Assembly: GCA_038496675.1 (NCBI GenBank)
Contig: CM076658.1
Location: 5,499,570 to 5,563,569, forward strand
Length of the DNA stretch: 64,000 bases
Reading direction: 5' to 3'
DNA from: Rachycentron canadum
Taxonomy: Eukaryota > Chordata > Actinopteri > Carangiformes > Rachycentridae
Made by a program: the position numbers and the translations under genes. Positions 47,141 through 59,000 of the stretch are shown one piece after another; position 1 is the stretch's first letter; each line of letters starts with the position of its first letter. The notes beneath the pieces were generated by a model. It was not told where the DNA came from. It did not search any database and was given only the letters and a program-made list of their open reading frames with translations.

Positions 47141-49297
47141 AACCACAAAAAGCACATTAATGTTTAGTCTGTGGTGTATAAAGGGAGTCACCCTTGTGGT
47201 GGATATTCTGATATTCAATCTTCCAAAAAATAAAATCATACATTTCTCATCATGACCGTGTCTCAGACAGATTCCTCATCATCTTTCTAGTAAACTGTTT
47301 TTGCTTTGACAGAATTAGTATTTATGTATAAGTACAGTTTTAGCTTGTGTGACAAATAACCCAAAGTTAAACACATGTCTGACGTGTGTTACAACAGGTC
47401 GCGCAGCGTTTGACTGGAAAAAAACAAGGATCTTTCTTCCCCTTCTCTGATGCCCACTGAGGAGGTGAAGTCAGGTAAAAGCCACTGTGAATTACTGCTT
47501 CTTTTTATTACATCTATCCCAATTACAATGGATGAGATAGAGAAAATGAGCACTTGATGGTGATTTCTATGCCGAGACAGAAATATGGATTGTACAAATG
47601 GAGATGAAACTCACATTATAGCTCCAGGAAAATGAGCCTTATCTAATTCAGTGTCCTAAAATGAAATAAATATCTCTAGCTGCTATTTAAAGGACATTAT
47701 GATCCTTTGTCAGGGCTGTGGAAAAAATCATTAATAGTTTGTGTCCTGCCCAAGTGTCTCTGAGCAAGACATACCAAAACCTACCACTCACAACAGGTAA
47801 TTGGTGCGAGACTATTACACCTGTCCAGGGAATTTGACACATTTACGGTAAAGTTCTTTTTCTTTTTTTTGTTAAATTTTACAATTTTATAGAAATAAGC
47901 AAATGAATAAGGCTTAAATGAGCAAACTGAAGAACGATATAGTTCCATCACAGTCCATTAGAGAGCAGCACTGGTCCACTGATGACCAGACAGCTAACAG
48001 AGACACTGAAGCATTTGAGAAACAAAACAAAGAACAAAAAAACACAAAAATGAGTCAAACGAAACTGATGAAATTATGTTGTTTCAGAAAGGAAATATGT
48101 TTGTGATGTGTACATTTCATATTATTTTATTAAGCACTTGATTATGGAGACAAAATCATTTTAGTTCAGTGTAATGTTTAAGGTTAAGGTTTATACTGTT
48201 TTCAGACAATTCAGGCAATTTATAAGACCCCACTTGAACATTCATGACACCAATACACAACTTATATCCCTGCTACTTCAATTAGAAGTAAAAGACTACA
48301 ATATGGAACGACTTTGTTATATTTGAAAATTTTTTTTTGTGTTATGTGATTGTGCACACAGACAGATGCTAAGTAAACTCGACACATTATACAAAAGGTC
48401 TAAATGTGTGTTCATAGTGGTAGGTCTAGAGCATAAAGGTTTTGAGAAATAACATTTTTAAAAAAATGTAATTCCTGGATACTCAACAACAGTGAGTTTG
48501 TTTACTGTGATTTGTTTTTTTAATATACAAAAAAGGTTTCTTGACCTTACTATAGTGTAGTAACACTGATTTTCAGTTAGTACATTTCAATCTAACAGGG
48601 AATGATGAATGTCAGTGATGTGTCATGATGCAACAGCTTATTATTTTTCCTGGAAATTTACAAGTTATGCTTCGATTCCAAGATTTTTCTGGAACTGTCT
48701 CATCACCACTGACTATTGCTTTGCAGCTGTGAGCAGTGCCGTCATGTATCCAGTTTAATTGCTTCATAGGATAATGTGGACAAAACCAGTCTTTGTAATG
48801 GAGCTGCTTTCCCTCATAGATGTCTGCCTTCATCAGAAAAAGGCTTAGTAAGAAGGATGTGGTGAGGGTTCAAACCCAGGGTGTTACTGACGTGTTTGGC
48901 CGAGTCTTAGACCTTCTCCGACCCACTAAGACACTCTATAAAGTATCAGGCTGTACAAATAACAAACAGGGAATTTTAATTATAAAATAAACCTAATCTA
49001 TAAACTTGGCTAACACCCAAAAATATGTACGAGATAAATGTTTCGTAAAAAATAAAAGCTGTCCATGGTATCTCTAAGCTCAGATTCCAATTTGCTCAAC
49101 ACCAGGAGTCTGGATATTCAAATATATACAGTAAACATCTAATCTTTGAATAATTTTAAAAGCACTTGAATTGGTGATGCAGACCAGGTTTTAGAAGTGG
49201 ATTATCAGCAGCTAAGGGACCAACTGCAGCTCTGAGGCCAGTGCTTTTCTTAAAGGATAAGGCTGGTTTTTATCTTTGTAGCCAAAGACTGATGTAT

Positions 49298-49303
49298 TTT
49301 ATT
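49298..49303 (-). terminator. candidate polyadenylation signal of cyp27a1-like
   Basis: The nearest AATAAA on the minus strand past the stop, about 560 bases downstream. No other support. Confidence 0.35.
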
Positions 49304-49860
49304 GCCACAGAGCTCAAGTGTCCAAAAAGCAATTAAAAACACATCAATGAGTCACACGGCTCCAGTTTGCCATTTGTTTACAGAGCCTTTAGAAAAAATT
49401 AATTAATTTTACTTTTGGGTCCCATATTTAAGGCTTTATATCTTCAGTAGGAGTCATTGAGCTGGGACTGGGGTCCAGAGACACAGGGGACGTCTGAAAG
49501 TGTTGAGAGTCGCATTGTCCTGTAGGATTAAAGTTTATGTATTTTCATGTTGGAGAAACAAAAGGAAATGTTACTCAGTTTGGGTTTGGACCGTTGATAC
49601 TTCCTGCTGTGAGGCATCAGCTGTGGAACTGAATAAAAAGAAATCTGTGGCAATTGCAGGAGTTAAACTAACAAATTGCCAGTTAAAGAATTAATAGGCT
49701 TTATATCCTGTACAGTAGCTACGACCGACTACTTCTACAGTCAGCTTGTGTTTTGTGCAGCAGTTTCTGTGCATTTCATCCAACCAGTTCTCATCATATA
49801 AACTCTGGATAAACAAGTGCTAGGTGACAGGAAACAACAGCATGTGAAATCTAAAACAGC

Positions 49861-50016
49861 TCACACACAAACTCCTCCTGCTGATCTCAGCTCCTCCTCT
49901 ACTCTTCTGTCCACAAACTGCAGGTTGATCTGTTCAGCAGGGCAGAGCAGGGTCCTGGTGATCGGCTTCACTGTGGTTCCTGCTGGATCTGGCCTCACCT
50001 CATAGTGCTTCATCAA
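49861..50016 (-). CDS. cyp27a1: cyp27a1-like last exon
   Basis: 52 codons including TGA (49863-49861), after acceptor caaag|. It encodes LMKHYEVRPDPAGTTVKPIT, then LLCPAEQINLQFVDR. A 14-residue tail (RVEEELRSAGGVCV) extends beyond the usual FVDR end. Confidence 0.88.
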   Translation of the reverse strand: MMKHYEVRPDPAGTTVKPITRTLLCPAEQINLQFVDRRVEEELRSAGGVCV

Positions 50017-53000
50017 CTTTGAAAATGAAAAGAGAGAGAATATTGTTGAGTGAAAGTGAGTGAAATTCTATTTTTTGGTGGGATATCTATTAATATGAGC
50101 CACACGAGTGCAGGCAGACTCCACGTTCCAGTTAATGTTTACCACCTGTTTGGCAGCTGATTGGGAAGATTCGGTCCAAAGTTAGACGATTGATTTGTGG
50201 TTTGTATCATCCCCACGCCAAGAATAACAAAAGTAAAGCAGTCAGACCTCTGGGCTCTGGGTGGTAAGTTACTACAGTTCGATACTGCTCTCTGAATGTA
50301 GCTAAAAAATAACTGATTTCCTTGGAGGCTGGTGTTTAACTCACTGGGCTCAAAAGTCACTACTGAAACAGAAACAAAACAAAATTAAATTTAAAAAAAC
50401 CCCCACAAAATCATGTTGAAAATGAAAGCAATGGTTTGAGAAAAATCTGAGAAAGATCAGGAACCATATGATCAAAATATGATGCAGAAATATAGTTTGA
50501 TTGAAATGAAGCTGTGTTGGAACAAAGACACTGTGTCTAATGAGACATTGAAACTTTTTAAGTATGTAATATTTTGCCTTTATTATTTTGATAGTCTGAA
50601 GATAGAAACTGGTTACTTTGTCTTTGATTTTATTGGTTTTGACATTAATATTATAATTTACAAATTAACACCAGACCTAATGTAACATGAAACATGAATG
50701 AGGAAATCTGATTCCCTTTAAATTCAAATTCAAATTTATTTTATTTATATAGCTCCAAATCATAACAAAGTTACCTCAAGGCACTTTACATTTTCATGCT
50801 TCACGATCCACAGGAGGAGTTATAATTATTAAGAGGTTTGCAGACCACAACAAACTGCCTTGTAAATGTAAATGTTTATGTGTAAACAAGCAGTGGCTCA
50901 TCCACATGTCCTTACCCTGGACAGGAGAAGATACATCTCAAGTTCTGCCACCCGTCGGCCCAGACACGCCCGGACCCCAAAACCGAACGGCACTGACCCG
51001 AACGGGTGCTGCGTGGACTTCTCCTCCGTCCCCCGGAGCCATCGCTGTGGCAGGAAGGTGTGGGGGTCAGGAAAGATTTTCTCGTCATAGGACACAGCGT
51101 AGTGGCACAGATGGAACAGCGTCTGTGAGAGGAGACGCCGCTGTTAAACTCTTACATTGTAGTTTTCACTGGATAAATTTTTAAAAAATGACAAAAGTGA
51201 TTTTTAGCTTGAGTAGCAACCTTTACATAAAACATGTCAGAAATTAGATGTCCATTTATTACAAGACAAACAGCTCACCTGAATAAAATACACACAGCAC
51301 AGACAAGGTTTATTAGAATGGCACACAATGGTTTGTATATTTAGAAAAGAAATTGAAAGCCAAATAAATGAGTGAAATACACATTAAAAGAAGAGAAACC
51401 AATTTATAGATGAGGGCAAGATGCTTCATGCATTTAAAGTTCAGTGTCAACAGCTGTGGAAAAACCAGTTTTCAATCTGAAAAAGACTATTTTAATTAAA
51501 TAACAGACCAAGGCCACTAGAGGGAGCAGCTCTTATGTGCTTCCTTGAATTGAGCAGCTACACAACTGAACACCTGTCCCCTTCCTTTGATACACTATAA
51601 TCAATGGACTGTACAAAGCACTTTTACTCAAAGCCCTTAACAATTTGCCAATTTGCCAACAATTGAACTATTCAAACAAACACTGATGTGGACCAGCTCC
51701 CATGCAAGATACCGATCTAATCACTGAGAGCAATTAGGGATCAGAGATCGATCCACAATCAGTTAGTGGATGTAACTAATGCTCCACACAAAGTACCATT
51801 TTGTACAAACAAGACTTATTGTCATTTAAACTCCCAGTTAAATTTCACAAAGAAAAAGAAAAATGAAATGATATATTCATATATTTAACACTGTTTTGTT
51901 TGTCTTCCATGTTTTAATCGTTGCCACGTAGCTTCTCTATTTCCTTCCTGAATGGCATAAAATTATTAATCTAAAACACAGACAATTTCTTACCAACTAA
52001 ACACATATTTCTTAAAAGATGTTTTACAACTTTCAAGAAATATTTTCATGGATACATATTTCATTTTAATAGTCATTCTCAGTCTTTTTCCTAGGTGTTC
52101 ATTCACTTAGGAAAAGGACCCACTAGTACTCACTGATTTCAGTGAGAACAGCACTTTTTCACAATAACCAACACAACATCTGAGGATTTTGTTAGCGAAG
52201 CCTCCAAAATTTGAGTCTGACACATATAGTCTCACCTGTTTGGGGAAGAGATGATCTCCCACCACAATCTCATTTTCAACAGTGATGCGGGCGTTTCCCG
52301 GTACCACTGGATACAGCCTGGTGACCACAGATCAGAGCGACAGTCAGAACAAGCTTTATCTCTGTTGGTTTGCCAAAAGCAGCTCACAGTCATCACGACT
52401 CTAACACATCAGGTACAGCTCAGATGGCAAACTAGATTTTGAAATATCAATAGTTTTAGAGTTAGAAGAGAAGTGAAATGGAGTCTCCACTCCTCTGATT
52501 AAACAAAGGAGATAAAAACATAGTGACTTAGTGAGCTTTAGAGCTTCTGCAAGGAAGAGAGGAGTGTTTTTCCTCTAACCACACTATCGTAGGTGAAATA
52601 TGACATTTATTATTTCATCACTTAATAATGATCGTCCTCTTTATGAACAATAGGCTGAGAGCCAAAGACATAGACAGACATAGGTTTATGTGGTATTGGT
52701 TGATAGACACCAGGCCTATCCTTTAAAAGGGCCACAAGGGCAACAGCTTATCTTCCTTTTTACTCTGAACTAACATTTGATTTGTGAAAAAAAGTTTTTC
52801 AAGGTCTTTTATAGGTCAGATTTCTGGGCTACAGGCCTCCCACATACTTCAGTAGCTCTGCGGTGCTGCCACAACAAGTCTAACATGACTAACTGAATTC
52901 CAGTGAGCTGCTATTAGTCAAGAAACAAAACAATGCTCCTTGAGTCTGCTTATGTCTAATTGGTGTGAACAGCACAGAGAAGGAAGAAAGTTCCCTGTAC

Positions 53001-56000
53001 ACGTCAAAAGATTGTGGGCTACAAATGGCAGCTTAACTATAAATGCTGTATGTATGCTCTTTAATCAGACTATTTCTCTGATCAATTATTATAGTGTTAC
53101 AAGTGCTTAAGACATTACCATCCATACAAGACCACAATGTTATATTTCATTCTAGTGTGTCTTAAAATTGTGAAGATATGTGTATTTTTGGCAGTTTCGT
53201 GTGCCACATCCACATTAAATAACTTTAAAAAAAATAAAGTTATTTGAATTTAAACCTACAGTTACTTATTTTTGTGGCCACTTACCAGTTGGCAGAACAA
53301 GCACATCAGCTAAGTTCAACTGATATTGTGGACAGATACTTGTTTATATATACATTAGGAGTCATGTTTGAGTCCACTTGATAAAAGGAAATACAATAAA
53401 CTCTGTAACCGACCGTAGCGTCTCTTTGACGACAGCCTTCAGGTATGGCATCTGAGCGATGTCATCACTGTTTGGCATCTTGTCTCCAGGGCAAACGCCT
53501 ACCACCTCCTGATACAACTGTTCTTGTATCTCCGGCTCTTTGGCCAAGTGGTACAGACACCAGGAGACAGTGTTGGAGGTCTGAAACACAGACAAACACA
53601 CACTTCATTATCGCCCGATGTTTGAGGTGATGTTTCAGTGTGTGTCATCTCAGTGAGATCTTAAGGTGGAAAAGGTGTCAGGTTCAAATTTTGGCTGAAT
53701 GAGGTTTAAAGTTTGGTGTCTGATGTCTGCATTTCAAAATTTAAATGGTATCTCAGCATGAAACAGTTATAACAATTATAATAAAGCCTTGTCCATTCAT
53801 AACTGACTTAAAAATACATTCTTTAAGCCAAATAACCTGACAAAATGCATGAAAAAACTACCATCTGTAATCCCCCCCCCCCCACACACACTATCTACTC
53901 ACTGTGTCGACTCCTGCCAGCAGGAGTTCAGTGATGCTGCCCAGAATCTCATTGAACGTCATCTGATCACTTAGCAGCAGGTGTGTGAGATACGCTCCCT
54001 CCATGTTTTCCTCCAGCTGCACCTTCTCCTGGATCGCCTCCATTTTTTTCTGCACCAACTCTTCAGCTAAAGAACAAAAAAAAAAAAAAATCATCTTTTT
54101 GCCCACTAGATGGCGAAAGACACACACACGCACAGGCACACACACACACACACACTGTAAAGGACCCAGTTTAGACACTGACACTGCATGAAAGACAAAG
54201 AAAGTACAGCTCAGAATGTGGGATAAACTTTGTTCTTTGAGGGAGTCACCAGAGTTTAGCATCCTTGAATTTATTTGATAATGCCACCTGAAAAACGTCC
54301 AGCGAGGTTGAACTCTAGTAACCTTTTGTAACAACAAGTATCAATGGCGAGTAACAGACAAGTAAACTGAGCACTTTGCAGGTGCCAAACTGACAGAGTG
54401 TCATTTGTTTCTGAGGCTGGGAAACAAGATTTTCACCCAATAGAGACAATGTGGTGTTAACTAAGTAATATAAGGTTTATGGTATCTCATTCCAATTAGC
54501 AAGGTTACACATTTGACACTTATACAATCAATACATTTTAATTTTTTATAAACAGTACAAAATTGTCTCCATACATCTGGATAATAAGGCTACAGGGTAT
54601 TAAACCTCTGTTTGATCAGCTGATATCAAACATATCAAGAACTGAAAGCTGAAACATTTGGCTCATTTGGTTTGACTCTTGATCATATTTACTTATCAGT
54701 GTGTTTGTAGGTTTTAGCTCTGATAATCTCATCAAAATACAAAATAGATACAGAAAATAAACTGAAAGTGTGTTTGTTCATTCAAAGTGACTTCAGGGAC
54801 ATATAAAGGGAAAAACCAGGGTTCACTGGGTTAATCCTGAGCAGGATCCAGGAGCATCTGTTACCAAATGCTGGACGTTGAGTGTCTGGTTGAAATGGAT
54901 GCTGCTCACCGACTTTGAAGAGATGATCCCAGACGGCCACAAACTGTTTCCAGAAAGGCATATAGGGCCAGGTGGACTTGGGGAAGAGGACAACGATTGG
55001 GGAGAGTCGAAACATCTCCCCCACGGAGAGGATGAACTTCTGGGTTTCCTCAGGCACCACGATGTTCATGCAGCCCATACGTGTCTCAAACAACACTGCG
55101 CAGATAGCTGCAGTGGAAAAGAAAACAAATATCCAATGACTACACCATTAATAATTGACTTCTGTAACCATCCTTGGACAGAAAGGTTGGTTTTAAATGA
55201 TCTTAGCATATCAACTTTGGCCTAAAGTATGTGGACACCTGCAAAATAACAAAAAAAAAACAAAACAAAAAAAAAAACACCTGTCTGCAACCTATTTGTT
55301 CTCATTAAGCCACAAGACCATAAATAAGGTCTGGGACACAGCCTGCATTACAGTTACAGTTCATCTCAAATGTGCTGTATGTCATTTTTCATGTCGTTAC
55401 CCGTTACTGTTGCTGTAATAGAATACCAGGTTACAATTTAATAAACGTCTTGTGTTGCTGTTTTCAAGATTGTGAAATATTCAACTTCTTGCCAAGACTT
55501 AAGCTAGAGGAAGATAATTATGCCTTTGAGTCTTGGCAAGAAGGTGAGTATGAGATACATATAAAACTAAAACCAGCAGCCAGTTAAATTAGTTCAGCAC
55601 AAAGACAAAGAGAACTAGCCTGGTTCTGTCTGACACATTAACTTCTGTGTTGATTAAACACAGAAGATAAAGATGCTGGTTAGTGAGAATAAAAGGTGAA
55701 TCATGTTACCTTTGGACAGATTCAGGCTGATTCCTCATTTCCATTGTTTTAATGAAGGTGATTATATTTACTCTACTGAAAGCAAATGGGCATATTCACC
55801 AACACACCTACATGCTCTTTAAACATTAATCCATACGAATGGGGCTTGAATTGTCCAGTGAGCAACGACCATGAAAATGACAATTGTTAAAGGTTACATC
55901 ATGTACCTGTACAGCAGGTACCTAAATCAAAGTCCAAGTTTATCTCACAGTATCTAATCAGCTGTCAAGGCCATGAGACTCAGTAACTGTGTCAAAGTCT

Positions 56001-59000
56001 GCACTGAATTACAAACAACTAAATCTCTGCTGTACATGGTGGTCAAGGTGTTGATGCAGAAATTGCGAAAAACACAGCCAAAGCGAATTTGTGACACACT
56101 TTAAAAGGACAGGAGTCAAAGAACAAATGCAGCCAGGCAATCAGGCTCCATAAAAAACTGAAGTGGATTGCACTTACGGAAAGTAGAGTGCAGTTTTTAA
56201 TTTTAAAAAATAATGCTAATCACTTGATCATCTGAAATTCATTCATGAAGTCATCCAGATGAAAAGCTTTTAGTCTTTTGTGTTTTTGGAAGTGACTTTT
56301 GAGGAAGAAATTATTAACAAGTCTCTTTTGCAGAGAACATTTCCATTTAACTTGATACTTGTGTTAAATTAAATTCTGAGTAACATCTGAGTACATCTTT
56401 GATCCTGTTACAATGTGTGTAAAATTATAATTATGGGGTTGATTAAATGAAAACATTTATTGGTTCTCTGCCGACCTTCAAAAGCAAATTTGTAGAGCTC
56501 TGCAGTCACGTCATTGACTATGACACTGTGGCTGCTGTTTTCCCTCAGCCAGGCTACTCTGTTGATGAAGTCCGTCACAACTTCATTGACAATGTTGGAG
56601 TAGGAGGAGACGTGTTTGGGCTTTAGCATTCGAGGATTCAGGATTCTGCGGATGCATTGCCACTTGGCCCCCATCCTGAAAGCAGAGGATTAATAAGAGG
56701 AAATTATTTTTCAGACAGAATGAGACGGACCCTGAAATAATCACTGCAACTGCTCTAAGATTAAGGTGGTTTTAATATTAGCGGCAAGCTAGGGAGGAAA
56801 AATCAGCATCAGACCGTTATCTGTGGACCATTGTCTGTGGTTTATTATGACGGTGGTTGTTGTTATTATTATTTTTATTATTTAATCATTTAATAATGAT
56901 CATCCTCTTTATGAACAATAGGCTGAGAGCCAAAGACATAGACAGACATACGTTTTAACGGGATTGGTTGATAGAGACGAGACTTATCCTTTAAAGGGGC
57001 CACTTCAGAGTATTAAACCTGAAGAGCTTATTTTCCTTTTTACTCTGAACTACTGTTTGATTTGTGAAAAAAAAAAAAAACTTTCAAAAACACTTAGGTT
57101 TTTCAAGGTCTTTTAGAGGTCAGATTTCTGGGCTTCTTTATTTTAGTGTGTTTTAAAATTGTAAAGATATGTGTATTTTTGGCAGTTTTTTGTGCCATAT
57201 CCACAGATGAACTTCCTGATAAGAAAAAACTTACCAGTTGGCAGAACAGATACTTCTTTATATAAACATTAGGAGTCATGTTTTAGTCCACTTGATAAAT
57301 GGAAATACAATATTCACATTGTCCCCATCAACTCATGTAAACAAAATCTGGCTGAGCACTTTTTTGCAGTTGAAAATGACTCTAATACACTAAGACACTA
57401 ATGTAGAGGTGAAGAGAACTGCAGAGTCAGGTCATAATTTTCTTTGGATTCATCACCACTGGTAAGCTCTTTGACATTAAAAGGAGCCACGTGAGCCTTG
57501 GTTAATATAAAAACTTTGATTAAAAATTAAAACTATTACTCCTTTGTGGAGAACTACCTGTCACCATGTTAACACATTATAACTTAAAAAAAAACCCAGC
57601 ATTAATTAAAACTATACTTTGACTTTCATTAAATAAAAATTCAGCCTTATCATTTCAGCTGATAATGTGCTTGTGTGAATTAAGAATTTGGAAACCTGTA
57701 AGTAATCCAGCCATACTATGACACAAAGTCTCTTAAATCAGGAAGCACATCTATGAGAGAGCAGCTGTCTTTCCAGGGTTTTTATCCTCTCTGATGCAAA
57801 GCTGGATGAAGTTTGACTCACTCTGTCAAGGGTCCATGGGCCTGGTTCCTGAGCTCTCTGTAGCCCCTCCAGTGAGACATGTCAGCCCGGACTGGATATT
57901 TCCCCTCCTGCCTCAAAACCTGCTCTATCAGCTCGGCACTGGCCACGTTCACCACAACCAGAGGGCCGTACTTTGACTTCCACAGAGGACCGTAGATCTT
58001 GTTGTGCTCAATCTTTGGGCAAAATGATAAATTATTTTTTGGGTTATTAGATGTTCAATGTGCTAAACACTTCCAACCCAAATTAACAAAGTTGCGATAA
58101 ATAAGAAGAAACACTTCTTTTATTTGTCTAGTTCTCTAATTCCAACATAAATGTTTGGGCAGCACATCCCCATGTAATTGCAATAAAGTGACTAAGACGT
58201 TAATGAATGTTTCTCATTTGTGCGGTAATGGATGCCATATATCTCTGCCATTGTGGGGTATTTGGCTGAAGAATTCTTCTTTTTATTTTGATGGCAGTTG
58301 CAGCCAGGCTGAGCATCATCATCACCATGTTGACATCCTTGTTGTCAGTCTTGTATCTTGAATGTAAAAAAAGATTGTTTTTAAGTCCATATGTTTCACC
58401 CTTGTAAGTTCCAGTTTGCAACTGTTTTCGTTCTGTATGTTTCAGACAAACATAAACGTCATGATCTCAAGGTCTTACACAGGTGGACACAGGTGTCCAG
58501 ACACCTCCTGAAACATTATGGGAGATAATGCATGGCACAATGGATGAGACAGAAAGTTTTACTTTTGTTTTGAGATATCTGCCTCAATGTAGTACTTTGG
58601 AAGCGGAGGGGAAATTATTTTTACTTGCACTCTATTATAAACTGATGAGTGACCTCAAAAAACTCTGTTTGTATTCTATTGTGTTCTCATTGCTGCTGTT
58701 TTCTCTCAACCCAACCAGTCGAGGCAGATATCTGCCTGCACTGAGCTTGGTTCTGCCCAAAGTTGTTCCTTGCTTCCTCAGGGTGAGGGTGGATCCCTTT
58801 AAATCATTTCATGAAGAATTTGGTCTGGACCTGGTCCACGTGTAAAGTGTCTTAAGGTGACGTTGTTATGGTTTGGCACCATATGAATAAAATAAGTTTT
58901 AAGTTTGAAAATTTGTACACTCGAAGATGTTTATAAGCAAAAGGTAGCAGAAACAGGTTTTTCCACAAATGAGGCTTCGGCTGAAGGGTATGAATTACTA

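Larger units (their letters stand above)
44901..49860. other. intergenic region between slc15a2 and cyp27a1-like
   Basis: I found no gene on either strand. It contains a (TG)n run (45194-45242) and a dispersed repeat (46870-47140). The part next to 49860 is the inferred cyp27a1 3'UTR; an AATAAA on the minus strand at 49298-49303 is a candidate signal. Confidence 0.6.

Noticed and set aside
46845..47157. Open frames on both strands around 46.9-47.15 kb
   Set aside because: They fall inside a common dispersed fish repeat, so the apparent coding capacity is repeat-derived.
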